The notes beneath the pieces are model-generated. The model saw only the letters and a list, made by a program, of their open reading frames with translations. It searched no databases and was not told the origin of the DNA. A program made the position numbers and the translations under genes. A stretch of DNA of 64,000 nucleotides from Idiomarina sp. (GTDB lineage: Bacteria; Pseudomonadota; Gammaproteobacteria; Enterobacterales; Alteromonadaceae): NCBI GenBank assembly GCA_022565355.1, contig JAIUMU010000001.1, positions 744,001 through 808,000 on the forward strand, read 5' to 3'. Below are positions 1-9,092 of the stretch, in pieces; position 1 is the first letter of the stretch, and every line of letters starts with the position of its first letter.

Positions 1-341
1 CATATGCCCTAGGAATTGATCAAAGTGGCACTGCGCAAGTGCACATTGAAGCCATTACGCCGTCACGAAATGCAATGTATCCGTATATTGCCGAAAGTGA
101 AGTGCAAGAAAACCTGCAGTATATTCAAGTTGCTGCCACGCAAAACATTGCTAATTTGCAGCCATTGAAACAACGTTTAGAAGAAAATTACGCTTTGAGT
201 GCAACTACTAAAGCTGAAAATGGTCTGAATCGGTTACTACTGGGCCCATTTAATGAGCAACAAACCATGCAATGGATAAACCGCTTACAAGCTGATGGCT
301 TTAACGGAATATTTAGAGTTCCAGTTACCGCTACGAACTAA
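1..341 (+). CDS. rlpA: RlpA septal lytic transglycosylase, C-terminal part
   Basis: The reading frame is open from the window edge (first full codon at position 3) to a TAA at 339-341, so only the 3' end is present. The first visible residues, YALGIDQSGTAQVHIEAI, fit the end of the double-psi beta-barrel catalytic domain of RlpA. About 70 C-terminal residues then form a SPOR-like domain (YIQVAATQN... LLLGPF... GFNGIFRV), which in this family binds denuded glycan strands at the division septum. RlpA is an outer-membrane lipoprotein acting on peptidoglycan. It lies directly before dacA, as in Escherichia coli (rlpA-dacA-ybeD-lipB), which supports the call. An internal ATG at 39 is not the true start. 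Confidence 0.88.
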   Translation, partial: YALGIDQSGTAQVHIEAITPSRNAMYPYIAESEVQENLQYIQVAATQNIANLQPLKQRLEENYALSATTKAENGLNRLLLGPFNEQQTMQWINRLQADGFNGIFRVPVTATN

Positions 342-367
342 TCAATTAACCCTAATGTGGGAGTTTT

Positions 368-376
368 TGCTATAAT
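368..376 (+). promoter_or_regulatory. Extended -10 promoter of dacA
   Basis: TGCTATAAT is a perfect extended -10 element (TGN plus TATAAT) about 75 bases before the dacA start. The only -35-like sequence (TTAACC, 346-351) sits 19 bases away, so the extended -10 probably carries the activity. There is no terminator between rlpA and dacA, so read-through from rlpA is also possible. Confidence 0.55.
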
Positions 377-451
377 CTGCGCTCTTTCTAGAGCCTGTTT
401 CGCAATGCTCAGTTATTTTTTAATGCCGTTTAACCAAAGAGACCTGTTGTA

Positions 452-1618
452 ATGACAAAATGCCGCCGAATTGCTTCTATAGTTTCCAGTGTGGGTATCT
501 TACTGTTTAGTTCAGTTGCTGCCGCTCAATCGGTGGTGCCCCCGGTGCCGAATGTAAATGCCCGAGCGTATGTAATGATGGATTACGCAACAGGCCGCAT
601 TATTGCCAGTGAAAACGCCGATGAATTACATGGGCCTGCTAGCTTAACCAAGATCATGACTAGCTACATCATTGGTACTGAGCTACAAAATGGCAATATT
701 AGTGACACCGACATGGTAACTGTTAGCCGTAACGCATGGGCACGTAACTTCCCAGGGTCATCGCTGATGTTTATCGAAGTTGGCCGTGAGGTTTCAGTTC
801 GTGATTTGAATTACGGAATTATTATCGCCTCAGGTAATGATGCCTGTGTAGCCATGGCAGAACACATTGCTGGCACCGAAGATGCATTCGCCGATTTAAT
901 GAATGCATATGCCGATCAATTAGGCCTTACCAATACTACATTTGCCAACTCCCATGGTTTACCCGCGGATAATCAGCGCACTACAGCGCGCGATATGGCG
1001 GTACTAGCACAAGCGCTTATTCGTGATGTACCGGCAGAGTATGAAATTTACAAAGAGCGTGAGTTCACGTTCAACGGCATTCGCCAGTACAACCGTAACT
1101 CTTTATTGTGGGATCGCAGCCTAAACGTAGATGGTATCAAAACCGGTTTTACCACTGAATCAGGGTATAGCTTGGTTACCTCTGCCACCGAAGGCGATAC
1201 ACGCCTCATTACTGTGGTAATGGGTGCTGCAAGCGAAGCAGCCCGAGCTGCCGAAACGAAAAAATTACTTAACTATGGCTTTCGTTTCTTTGAAACCATT
1301 ACCGCTTACACCGAAGGCGAAGCTCTTGCTAGCCAGCGTATTTGGGGTGGTAGTGCAGACGAGATTTCTTTAGGTGCTGGGGCGGATGTAGTGGTTACTT
1401 TACCACGCGGACAGCGACAAAACCTGCGCGCCAACTTTGTGCTTGATCAAACCCTTGAAGCGCCACTTTCTGCCGGCCAAGTTGTAGGCACAGTAAACTT
1501 AACCCTTGATGGTGAAGATATCGCCAGCTTCCCATTGGTTACTCTACAAGAGGTAGCGCAAGGTGGATTCTTCAAGCGTATAATCGATAGCATTAAGCAG
1601 AGCTTCAGTGACGAATGA
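452..1618 (+). CDS. dacA: D-alanyl-D-alanine carboxypeptidase (PBP5/6 family, peptidase S11)
   Basis: This penicillin-binding protein removes the terminal D-Ala from peptidoglycan pentapeptides in the periplasm. It has 388 residues, usual for the family. A signal peptide runs to about residue 25 (cleavage after VAAA-Q). The serine-hydrolase motifs are S64-L-T-K67, S127-G-N129 and K230-T-G232. The C-terminus (GGFFKRIIDSIKQSF) is an amphipathic helix of the kind that anchors PBP5 to the inner membrane. Its stop codon overlaps the start of the next gene (ATGA), and the released D-Ala is a substrate of that gene's likely product. An extended -10 promoter lies upstream. Confidence 0.96.
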   Translation: MTKCRRIASIVSSVGILLFSSVAAAQSVVPPVPNVNARAYVMMDYATGRIIASENADELHGPASLTKIMTSYIIGTELQNGNISDTDMVTVSRNAWARNFPGSSLMFIEVGREVSVRDLNYGIIIASGNDACVAMAEHIAGTEDAFADLMNAYADQLGLTNTTFANSHGLPADNQRTTARDMAVLAQALIRDVPAEYEIYKEREFTFNGIRQYNRNSLLWDRSLNVDGIKTGFTTESGYSLVTSATEGDTRLITVVMGAASEAARAAETKKLLNYGFRFFETITAYTEGEALASQRIWGGSADEISLGAGADVVVTLPRGQRQNLRANFVLDQTLEAPLSAGQVVGTVNLTLDGEDIASFPLVTLQEVAQGGFFKRIIDSIKQSFSDE

Positions 1619-2457
1619 GTAATGTATATTTGAATGGGGAAATCATTCCCCATAGCCAAGCAAAAATCTCCGCTTTCGATCGGGGATTTTTATTTGCTGA
1701 TGGCATTTATGAAGTAGTACCCATTTATAACGGTATGCCGTTCTTATTTACCGCGCATATGCAGCGGCTCGATCGAAGCTTACGCGAAGTGGGTATACCA
1801 CAAACGCTGAATCACGCAGATTGGCGTGCTATAATTACGCAATTAAATAGTGCTGAGCCTCTTGAAAATTCGGTGTTGTACATCCAAATAACCAGAGGTA
1901 GTGAGTTTCCACGTAATCACCTACCCAGCGCTAACCTAACGCCAACAGTAATGGCAACGTTAAGCCCATTTCCCCCCCCTGCAGGTGCGGCAGATGCGGT
2001 AAAAGTTGCTTTGCTCGAAGATATTCGTTGGCTACGTTGCGATATTAAAAGTGTCAGCTTACTTGGCAATATTATGTTGAAGCAACAAGCGCAGGCACTA
2101 GGGGCTGTTGAGCCGATATTGCATCGCGCAGGGCGAATCACTGAAGGTGCTTCAAGCAATTATTTTGTGGTACGCGATGGTGCACTTTATACCGCGCCAA
2201 ACGATGCCTTAATCTTGCCCGGCATTACGCGTGAGCATGTGCTGAAGCTAGCACGTGAACATGATATTGAAGTGCATGAAAAAGCCTTCTCGGTTGCTGA
2301 GCTATATTCTGCAGATGAGTGTTTTTTGTGTAGCTCAACCCGCGAAATCATGCCAGTTGGTTATGTAGATGAGCACCAAATTGGCAATGGCCAGGTAGGC
2401 CCAATCACACAAATGTTAATTGATTTATTCAGGCAAAGTAGACCAAACTGCGCTTGA
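1615..2457 (+). CDS. dat: D-amino-acid transaminase (PLP fold type IV)
   Basis: The protein has 280 residues and belongs to the branched-chain/D-amino-acid aminotransferase family. The PLP-binding lysine is K145 in the segment [11 protein letters not shown], the context typical of D-alanine transaminases. Other family features are the N-terminal [16 protein letters not shown] and the cofactor-binding [10 protein letters not shown]. It would convert D-Ala plus 2-oxoglutarate to pyruvate plus D-Glu. The start overlaps the dacA stop by four bases (ATGA), indicating translational coupling. It sits inside an otherwise standard dacA-ybeD-lipB cluster, which suggests recycling of D-Ala released by PBP5. 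An L-branched-chain or 4-amino-4-deoxychorismate activity cannot be ruled out from sequence alone. Confidence 0.87.
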   Translation: MSNVYLNGEIIPHSQAKISAFDRGFLFADGIYEVVPIYNGMPFLFTAHMQRLDRSLREVGIPQTLNHADWRAIITQLNSAEPLENSVLYIQITRGSEFPRNHLPSANLTPTVMATLSPFPPPAGAADAVKVALLEDIRWLRCDIKSVSLLGNIMLKQQAQALGAVEPILHRAGRITEGASSNYFVVRDGALYTAPNDALILPGITREHVLKLAREHDIEVHEKAFSVAELYSADECFLCSSTREIMPVGYVDEHQIGNGQVGPITQMLIDLFRQSRPNCA

Positions 2458-2468
2458 GGAGTTGTACA

Positions 2469-2732
2469 ATGAACACTAAGTTTGATGAGTTATTAGATTT
2501 CCCATGCGATTTTACTTTTCGCGTGATGGGCGTGGCTAGCAACTCTTTAGCAGACGAAATTATTGCTGTGGTGCAACAACACGCGCCGGGCGATTATAGC
2601 CCTGAAGTTCGCCCCTCAAGCAAAGGCAATTACCACTCAGTTTCGGTTTCCGTGGTTGTTACCAGTAAGCAACACGTAGAAACCTTATATCGCAGTTTAT
2701 CGGCTATTGATGATGTGCGTTACGTGTTGTAA
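2469..2732 (+). CDS. ybeD: YbeD/DUF493 family protein
   Basis: Small ACT-like (DUF493) protein of unknown biochemical role, conserved between dacA and lipB in gammaproteobacteria. Starting at the ATG at 2469 gives 87 residues, the same length as E. coli YbeD. A GAGGA ribosome-binding sequence stands about eight bases ahead, inside the end of the transaminase gene. An in-frame ATG at 2454 would add five residues but lacks a good binding site. The sequence ([15 protein letters not shown]... [21 protein letters not shown]) has the family's beta-alpha-beta pattern. Confidence 0.9.
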   Translation: MNTKFDELLDFPCDFTFRVMGVASNSLADEIIAVVQQHAPGDYSPEVRPSSKGNYHSVSVSVVVTSKQHVETLYRSLSAIDDVRYVL

Positions 2733-2763
2733 CGCCAGCACTCACAACGGAACCAATTAGGGC

Positions 2764-3417
2764 ATGGAAAAACTGAACATTCGCCAACTTCATAACATGG
2801 CTTATGAGCCGGTGTGGAAAGCGATGCAATCATTTACGGATAACCGTGATGAGCAGGCAATCGATGAACTCTGGGTAGTAGAACACCCACCTGTTTTCAC
2901 CCAAGGCCAAGCAGGTAAAGAAGAACATTTACTAGCACCTGGCGATATTCCGGTGGTTCCGGTTGATCGGGGCGGCCAAGTTACCTACCATGGTCCTGGC
3001 CAACTCGTGGTGTATTTTCTAATTGATATCCGCCGCCGAAAAATCGGCGTTCGTCAGCTCGTTACAGCGATCGAAAACACCATTGTAAACGTACTTGCCG
3101 AATATGGTGTGAGTGCGGCACCACGTGCCGATGCACCGGGTGTGTATATTGGTGCAGAAAAAGTATGTTCACTCGGCTTACGCATTCGCCGAGGCTGTTC
3201 GTTTCATGGCCTGGCATTGAATGTGAACATGGATTTATCACCGTTTTTACGCATCAACCCTTGCGGCTATGCCGGAATGGTAATGACCCAAACCAGCGCG
3301 CATAATGGGCCACAGAACGTTGAAGAAGCTGCTAAGTTAGTTGTAAGCCATTTTGCTCAAGAACTTAGCTACACTCAGTTACATGAAATTACGGGGCTGC
3401 CAGAATCTGATGTCTAA
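2764..3417 (+). CDS. lipB: Lipoyl(octanoyl) transferase
   Basis: LipB moves octanoate from acyl carrier protein to the lipoyl domains of 2-oxoacid dehydrogenases and the glycine cleavage H protein. The 217 residues include the family signature [16 protein letters not shown]. The catalytic pair is K133 (GAEKVCSLG) and C167 (INPCGYAGM). It follows ybeD by 31 bases, and its last eight bases overlap the lipA start, so the two lipoate genes are translationally coupled. The cytosolic pathway is LipB followed by LipA. Confidence 0.96.
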   Translation: MEKLNIRQLHNMAYEPVWKAMQSFTDNRDEQAIDELWVVEHPPVFTQGQAGKEEHLLAPGDIPVVPVDRGGQVTYHGPGQLVVYFLIDIRRRKIGVRQLVTAIENTIVNVLAEYGVSAAPRADAPGVYIGAEKVCSLGLRIRRGCSFHGLALNVNMDLSPFLRINPCGYAGMVMTQTSAHNGPQNVEEAAKLVVSHFAQELSYTQLHEITGLPESDV

Positions 3418-4393
3418 ACAAGCAACGCCAATTAAAACCGCAAAACTCGCAGCCGGCGAAAAGCTTCGCGACGCCGACAAAATGTCACTTATTCCCGTGC
3501 AGGTGTTACCTACCGAGCGCGAGCAAATGTTGCGCAAGCCTGAATGGTTGAAGGTAAAACTCCCGCGCACTACAGACAAGATTGATAAAATTAAAGCCGC
3601 AATGCGCAAACATGGTTTGCACTCTGTATGTGAAGAGGCCTCCTGCCCTAACCTACCGGAGTGTTTTAACCACGGTACTGCTACCTTTATGATTTTAGGT
3701 GCAATTTGTACCCGCCGCTGCCCATTCTGTGATGTTGCCCATGGTCGGCCATTACCACCAGATCCTGAAGAAGCGAAAAAATTAGGCATTACCATTCATG
3801 ATATGGGCGTGAGCTATGTAGTAGTAACCTCGGTAGATCGCGATGATCTCCGCGATGGCGGCGCGCAACATTTTGCCGATTGTATTCGGGAAATTCGCGC
3901 CCATACCCCAAATATCAAAGTAGAAGTTCTGGTACCCGATTTCCGTGGCCGCATGAACATTGCTCTCGATATTCTTGAAAACGAAGCACCAGATGTGTTT
4001 AACCATAACCTCGAAACCGTTCCGCGCATGTACAAAGCCGCTCGCCCTGGCGCAAGCTATCAGTGGTCTTTAGATTTGCTCAAACGGTATAAAGAGCGCC
4101 GGCCGGATGTACGAACTAAATCAGGTTTGATGGTCGGTTTAGGCGAAACAAATGAAGAAATATTGCAAGTAATGGAAGATTTGCGCCGCCACGATGTAGA
4201 TATGCTTACGATTGGCCAATATCTGCAACCGAGCCGACACCACATTCCTGTTGCCCGCTACGTAACGCCCGATGAATTTGCCATGTTTAAGCGTGAAGCA
4301 GATAAAATGGGCTTCACCCAAGCAGCATCAGGGCCATTAGTACGCTCTTCTTATCATGCTGATTTACAGGCTGCAGGGATTGAAGTGAAGTAA
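3410..4393 (+). CDS. lipA: Lipoyl synthase (radical SAM)
   Basis: LipA inserts two sulfur atoms into protein-bound octanoyl groups. The ATG at 3410, within the last codons of lipB, gives 327 residues (E. coli 321). An in-frame ATG at 3353 exists but would lie far inside lipB. Two iron-sulfur motifs are visible: the auxiliary cluster cysteines in [12 protein letters not shown] and the radical-SAM CX3CX2C in CTRRCPFC. The C-terminal PLVRSSYHA carries the conserved serine that ligates the auxiliary cluster. It is the last gene of the operon, which ends at a strong hairpin. Confidence 0.97.
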   Translation: MSKQATPIKTAKLAAGEKLRDADKMSLIPVQVLPTEREQMLRKPEWLKVKLPRTTDKIDKIKAAMRKHGLHSVCEEASCPNLPECFNHGTATFMILGAICTRRCPFCDVAHGRPLPPDPEEAKKLGITIHDMGVSYVVVTSVDRDDLRDGGAQHFADCIREIRAHTPNIKVEVLVPDFRGRMNIALDILENEAPDVFNHNLETVPRMYKAARPGASYQWSLDLLKRYKERRPDVRTKSGLMVGLGETNEEILQVMEDLRRHDVDMLTIGQYLQPSRHHIPVARYVTPDEFAMFKREADKMGFTQAASGPLVRSSYHADLQAAGIEVK

Positions 4394-4453
4394 CAACTCC
4401 CCTGCAATCGATGCTAGCACGCACTTAATCGCATTTGGCTGGCATTCTATTTA

Positions 4454-4508
4454 AAAACGCGGTGTTATGGTGTGTGGTTTACATCATAACATCGCGTTTT
4501 TTATATTT
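4454..4508 (+). terminator. Rho-independent terminator after lipA
   Basis: A 16-base-pair stem (arms 4454-4469 and 4485-4500, one G-T wobble) with a 15-base loop is followed by a T-rich tail. It closes the rlpA/dacA-lipA operon. Confidence 0.85.
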
Positions 4509-4552
4509 TTATCATTGGCCGTTTTTCTGCCAAGCATCTTACGGAGAATAGC

Positions 4553-6976
4553 ATGCGCTTTTTACTCATCGTGCTTTCGCTTTGCGTACTAGTTAGTAGC
4601 AACGCGTGGGCAAACCCAGTAAAAACAGGATATCTTGAACCTACTCAAGATATTATCGATATTGTTGATGCAGCACCGGCGCCTGGTGCCAGCATGAGCC
4701 CAAATGGCTCCTTACTGTTAGCGCTAGATTATCCCGCGCTGCCAACCCTTACCGATTTAGCTGCCGCAGAATATCGTTTAGCTGGCATGCGAATTAACCC
4801 AGACAACCAAACAACATCCCAAGCTCGTTATATTTCCGGCTTCCGCTTATTGGATGTAGATACCGGTGAAGAGCTTAATATTCGTGGTCTACCTCGTGAT
4901 TTACGCGCCATTAGCGTTTCTTGGTCGCCGAATAGCCGCTACATTGCCTTCGCCCAAATGCAGGCGAATGAAACACAATTATGGCGCATTGATGTTGAAC
5001 GTGGCCGTGCTGAACGCTGGGGCCGTAGTAGCCTAAATGCAGTTTGGGGCGCGCAATTAGAATGGGCACATGATAGCCAATCGTTGTACACCCTAACCGT
5101 TGATAGCAAACGCGGTGATGCGCCAACTCGCAGCCGTGTTCCAGCTGGGCCAGTAGTTACCGAATCACGTGGCCGCTCGGCGCCTGCTCGTACCTATCAA
5201 GATCTGTTAGCAGATAGCCATGATGAAGCGCTATTTGATTATTACTTCACCAGCCAAGTAGCCCGCGTAAATGCTCGTGGACGCGTTGAAAATCTTGGCA
5301 GCCCAGCAGTAATCAATAACATCAGCCTTGCTCCAAGCAGTGAGTATCTGCTGGTTACTAACCTAGATAAGCCGTACTCATATGCAGTTCCACAGTTCCG
5401 TTTCGCCCGCACTACGGCTGTTTGGAACAAGCGTGGCGAACGTGTTTACACCGTGGTTGAGCAAGAGCTTGCTGATAACCTGCCAATCGGCTTTGATGCA
5501 ACCGTGCCAAACCGCCGGAGCATTAGCTGGCGAAACGATGCTGATGCCACCTTAGTATGGGCATTAGCAGCTGATGGCGGCGATCCTCGAGTTGAAACTG
5601 ACATTCGCGATCAAGTGTTCCAGTTGCCAGCACCATTTACCGCTGAGCCAAAGAAACTGCTCGATCTAAGCTTCCGTTTCAGCCGTTTACTGGCAGCCGA
5701 TGGCGAAACCGCCTTGGTGTGGGAACGTTTTTGGGCAGATCGTAACGAACGTTTATGGCGCATCAGTCCAGATGGTGATGCTGAGCCACAATTAGTATGG
5801 GATCGTTCATATGAAGATAGTTACAACGATCCAGGCACACCCTTCACTACACAACTAGAGAATGGCCGCCGGGTACTTATTTTAGATGGCCAGAATGTTT
5901 TACTCAGTGGCCGTGGTGCTTCTGATGATGGTGATCGCCCATTTATTGATCGTTTCAATCTCTATACCGGCGAAACTGAACGGTTGTGGCGCTCTGAATC
6001 ACCTTACTACGAGCAACCTCGCAGTGTGATCGATAGTGCCGGGTTAGTATTTTTAACTCAGCGTGAAAGTGTAGATTCACCACCGGATTTCTACATTCGT
6101 GATATCGGTAATGATTCTTTAACTGCACTTACCGATACCCCGCACCCAATGCCACAAACTTTAGACATTAGCCGTGAGCTGGTGAATTATGAGCGGGCGG
6201 ATGGCTTACCCATGTCGGCAACGCTATTTTTACCTGCAGGCTACGATAAAGAGCGCGATGGCCCGCTACCCACAATCGTATGGGCATACCCACGTGAGTA
6301 CCGCAGTGCAGCAGCAGCGGCGCAAGTAAGTGGCTCACCGTATCGCTTTAACCGGATTAGTTATTGGAACCCGCAGTTCTTAGCCACGCAAGGGTATGCA
6401 GTATTCGATAGTGCCACTATGCCTATCGTTGGTGAAGGTGATCAGCTACCAAACGATACCTTCATTGAGCAGCTTGTGCTGAACAGTGAAGCGGTAATCA
6501 ACTTCGGTGTTGAGCTTGGGGTAAGTGATCGTGAGCGCTTTGCTCTTGGTGGCCACTCTTACGGCGCCTTTATGACGGCCAATGTGTTGGCGCATTCGGA
6601 TCTATTTAAAGCCGGTATCGCGCGCAGCGGCGCCTATAATCGTTCTTTAACCCCATTTGGCTTCCAACGGGAAGAGCGCACTATTTGGGATGATCCAGAA
6701 TTGTATCAGCGCATGTCGCCGTTCTTTTCTGCGCATCAAATAAAAACCCCGTTACTTCTCATTCACGGTACAGACGACAACAACTCGGGTACGTTCCCGA
6801 TGCAAAGTGAGCGGCTGTATCAAGCAGTGAAAGGTAATGGTGGTGTTGTGCGCTTGGTTATGTTGCCACTAGAATCACACGGCTATCGTGCCCGTGAATC
6901 TGTGCTACACATGCTCCACGAAACTGTGGAATGGTTAGATGAGTTCGTAAAGAACGCAGATACTAGTGCTGAGTAA
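4553..6976 (+). CDS. Secreted S9-family serine peptidase, CGEP/glutamyl endopeptidase-like
   Basis: 807 residues. A signal peptide runs to about residue 20 (AWA-N), so the enzyme is predicted to be periplasmic or exported. The N-terminal ~550 residues look like the beta-propeller of prolyl-oligopeptidase-family enzymes. The C-terminal alpha/beta-hydrolase has the catalytic triad S669 (GGHSYGAF), D741 or D742 (HGTDDNNSG) and H776 (ESHGYR). The stretch around ARSGAYNRSLTPFGFQ resembles plant chloroplast glutamyl endopeptidase (CGEP), so cleavage after glutamate is likely rather than after proline; that specificity is inference. A ribosome-binding site (ACGGAGA) precedes the ATG. It stands alone between two hairpins. 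Confidence 0.85.
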   Translation: MRFLLIVLSLCVLVSSNAWANPVKTGYLEPTQDIIDIVDAAPAPGASMSPNGSLLLALDYPALPTLTDLAAAEYRLAGMRINPDNQTTSQARYISGFRLLDVDTGEELNIRGLPRDLRAISVSWSPNSRYIAFAQMQANETQLWRIDVERGRAERWGRSSLNAVWGAQLEWAHDSQSLYTLTVDSKRGDAPTRSRVPAGPVVTESRGRSAPARTYQDLLADSHDEALFDYYFTSQVARVNARGRVENLGSPAVINNISLAPSSEYLLVTNLDKPYSYAVPQFRFARTTAVWNKRGERVYTVVEQELADNLPIGFDATVPNRRSISWRNDADATLVWALAADGGDPRVETDIRDQVFQLPAPFTAEPKKLLDLSFRFSRLLAADGETALVWERFWADRNERLWRISPDGDAEPQLVWDRSYEDSYNDPGTPFTTQLENGRRVLILDGQNVLLSGRGASDDGDRPFIDRFNLYTGETERLWRSESPYYEQPRSVIDSAGLVFLTQRESVDSPPDFYIRDIGNDSLTALTDTPHPMPQTLDISRELVNYERADGLPMSATLFLPAGYDKERDGPLPTIVWAYPREYRSAAAAAQVSGSPYRFNRISYWNPQFLATQGYAVFDSATMPIVGEGDQLPNDTFIEQLVLNSEAVINFGVELGVSDRERFALGGHSYGAFMTANVLAHSDLFKAGIARSGAYNRSLTPFGFQREERTIWDDPELYQRMSPFFSAHQIKTPLLLIHGTDDNNSGTFPMQSERLYQAVKGNGGVVRLVMLPLESHGYRARESVLHMLHETVEWLDEFVKNADTSAE

Positions 6977-6990
6977 CTGATACCTATTCT

Positions 6991-7029
6991 GTAGCCGCCC
7001 ATGCAGCATTTCTGCTGTGTGGGCGCTAC
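6991..7029. terminator. Hairpin between convergent genes
   Basis: GTAGC-GCCCA pairs with TGGGCGCTAC around an inner CAGCA/TGCTG stem. It lies between the stops of the S9 peptidase (+) and the metzincin-like gene (-) and probably ends transcription from both sides. The T-tract is weak on either strand. Confidence 0.5.
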
Positions 7030-7047
7030 ATACTTTCTAAAAACCTG

Positions 7048-7968
7048 CTATAAACTTCCTTCTAAGCGCTGCTGAATAAGCTGTAAATACAGTTCTGGTA
7101 CTGCGCCTATTTCATGCTGTTGCATAAAGGTTTTCTGCGCTAGCGGCTTCCACGCGTAATACCCTGTACCTGCGCAGGTTTCTGCGGCAAATAAGCCCAC
7201 CTTTTCTTTATTCTGCGAACCTAACCGCCAAATTCCACTTGTCTGCAACACGCCAAGTTCTTGCTCAATGTGGCGTTGCCAGGGCAATTGGCTGATAAGC
7301 TTTTGGTATTCCGCATTGGTAACCCAATCATTCTCCGTAACCACCATATTCAATGGCCGAAAATCAAACTCACCAGCACAAAACTGAGTAGCTAACTCTG
7401 GGTGCATGCTATATTCATCGGCAAACCCTAACGCGTGGCCTAACTCATGCCGAAGCGCCAAAGCACTTGCTTGCTCATGCAAAAACACCACACCGTTGCG
7501 AGTGTTGGCTAATCCACTCGGGGTAATCACAATATCCACTATTGCTGTATCTGCAGCATCCCGCTCCGCATACGTAGGCGAAAGTGGACACCATGCACGG
7601 CCGTTATCTTCACTGCACCCATCCATCGCAATGAATTGCGTCGTAAACTCTCCACAAACCAGTGCTGCACTCATATCTAACAACTGCAAATCCTGTTCAA
7701 TAAACTGCAGCCAATATTGCGCGCGCTCTAGGCTTGCCTGAGCGCCGTGAAAACGGAGTGTTACTACACAGTGGGGTAACTGCGTTGCTGGGGAAAGAGA
7801 AATTATTGGCGGATAGTTAGAGGTTTGTGCAGCGCTGGCAATAGCCCTGATCTGTTGCTTAACCTCAGCTTGTTTTTCTGCTTGCAGAAAACCATATCTA
7901 CCGGCGCTCGCTATGCACCCTACCGCCACTAGCAACACCAGCGTTAGCGAACGATTTACTCTCTTCAT
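7048..7968 (-). CDS. Putative exported metzincin-type zinc metallopeptidase
   Basis: I do not recognise a named family for this 306-residue protein. It has an N-terminal hydrophobic segment (about residues 8-22) that is either a signal anchor or a weak lipobox ending at C18 (AVGC). The zinc site is H174-E-L-G-H178-A-L-G-F-A-D184-E-Y, matching the metzincin pattern HExxHxxGxxD; M208 (RPLNMV) is a candidate Met-turn residue. Cysteines at about 67, 105, 118, 127 and 197 suggest disulfides in the periplasm. No strong ribosome-binding site is visible before the ATG. It lies directly downstream of nlpI on the same strand and is convergent with the S9 peptidase gene. A role in protein or envelope processing is inference only. 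Confidence 0.65.
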   Translation of the reverse strand: MKRVNRSLTLVLLVAVGCIASAGRYGFLQAEKQAEVKQQIRAIASAAQTSNYPPIISLSPATQLPHCVVTLRFHGAQASLERAQYWLQFIEQDLQLLDMSAALVCGEFTTQFIAMDGCSEDNGRAWCPLSPTYAERDAADTAIVDIVITPSGLANTRNGVVFLHEQASALALRHELGHALGFADEYSMHPELATQFCAGEFDFRPLNMVVTENDWVTNAEYQKLISQLPWQRHIEQELGVLQTSGIWRLGSQNKEKVGLFAAETCAGTGYYAWKPLAQKTFMQQHEIGAVPELYLQLIQQRLEGSL

Positions 7969-8010
7969 AACGATGTAAGCAGCCTTATATACACAGTAAT
8001 CTAGCGCGCC

Positions 8011-8952
8011 TTAACCTTCTTCGGCACGAATGGCTTCGCGCAAGCGCAAAATCTCTGAGCGCGCATAGCGGTGTTCTAGGTATGCATACACATTGGTTGA
8101 TAAGGTAAGCTTAAAGTAATTCAATGCAGCGTAATTTTGGCTGTTCATTGCTGCTACTTTACCCATATAGAAATAGGCTTCACATAATCGATAATTTAAC
8201 TGCTGCTGATCTTCGCTTCCTGCAAATGCGGTGTGAATTAAATCTTCACTCGATTTTTCACCCACCAGAAACGCCAAAATTGCTTGTCCCCAACTATCAC
8301 CATCAGCATCCTGCCACTGCTCACGAATTTGCTCTTCTGCCCGCCCTGAATCTACCTCTTTTGCCGCAAAGTAATACCACATCACTCGAAACGGATCGCT
8401 GGTATCTTGAAAGTAGTGGTCGGCAAAATCACTCATCGCGAGGCTGTACTGGCCATTGTAATATGCTGCCAATCCGCGATTTAAATACACATAATCGTGG
8501 TTTGGCTTAAGCTCGATCACGCTATCGAAAGCTTCAAACGCGCCAGCATACTCTCCACGCTCAGCATAATAAATACCCAGTGAATGGTAGCCCTCTACTA
8601 AATCTGGTTTTAGCTCCAACGCCTGATTTACATCTACCAACGCTAAGGTTTTTAAGCCGAGAAAATCGTATACCACTGAACGGCGCTGCAATACTTGCGC
8701 CTTTTGCTCATCATCTAAATCAGAGCTGAAGAGAATTTCGGTAAGCTGCAATAACTCAATTTCTAGGTTTGGGTCTGCGGGCAAAGGTTCAACTAAAAAC
8801 AGTTGCGGCTCGGTACTTTCGGTGGCCCCAAGTAGTTGTTGATCGCGAGGTTGAGTAACACCGGGTTCGCCGCTTCCGGTTTCACTTGGTAAAGAGCTAC
8901 ACCCTGTAACCAGCCCTATACTCATAACTATACCGAACATGAATCGATTCAC
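8011..8952 (-). CDS. nlpI: NlpI-like TPR lipoprotein
   Basis: About 313 residues. A lipoprotein signal ends with LVTGC, followed by SSLP, giving an outer-membrane-anchored protein. The body has tetratricopeptide repeats (for example the segments with LVEGYHSLGIYYAERGEY and YVYLNRGLAAYYNGQY). NlpI in E. coli is a scaffold for peptidoglycan hydrolases and an adaptor for the Prc protease. Position just after pnp is the standard place for nlpI. I prefer the GTG at 8952 because GAGG stands eight bases before it; the upstream ATG at 8970 adds six residues without a binding site. Confidence 0.85.
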   Translation of the reverse strand: MNRFMFGIVMSIGLVTGCSSLPSETGSGEPGVTQPRDQQLLGATESTEPQLFLVEPLPADPNLEIELLQLTEILFSSDLDDEQKAQVLQRRSVVYDFLGLKTLALVDVNQALELKPDLVEGYHSLGIYYAERGEYAGAFEAFDSVIELKPNHDYVYLNRGLAAYYNGQYSLAMSDFADHYFQDTSDPFRVMWYYFAAKEVDSGRAEEQIREQWQDADGDSWGQAILAFLVGEKSSEDLIHTAFAGSEDQQQLNYRLCEAYFYMGKVAAMNSQNYAALNYFKLTLSTNVYAYLEHRYARSEILRLREAIRAEEG

Positions 8953-9030
8953 AGTGTTTACCTCAGCCATATGCCATTAAGAAATCAATAATTTATCGTA
9001 GATTCATTACACCACAGATATTCGTTACAA

Positions 9031-9062
9031 AAAAGCCGCGGAACTTGAATTCCGCGGCTTTT
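9031..9062 (-). terminator. Rho-independent terminator after pnp
   Basis: A perfect 13-base-pair stem (9031-9043 with 9050-9062, core GCCGCGG) with a six-base loop, followed on the minus strand by a T-run. It separates pnp from nlpI. Confidence 0.88.
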
Positions 9063-9092
9063 AAAATGTAACAATGAAAAGTTTAGGTAAGA

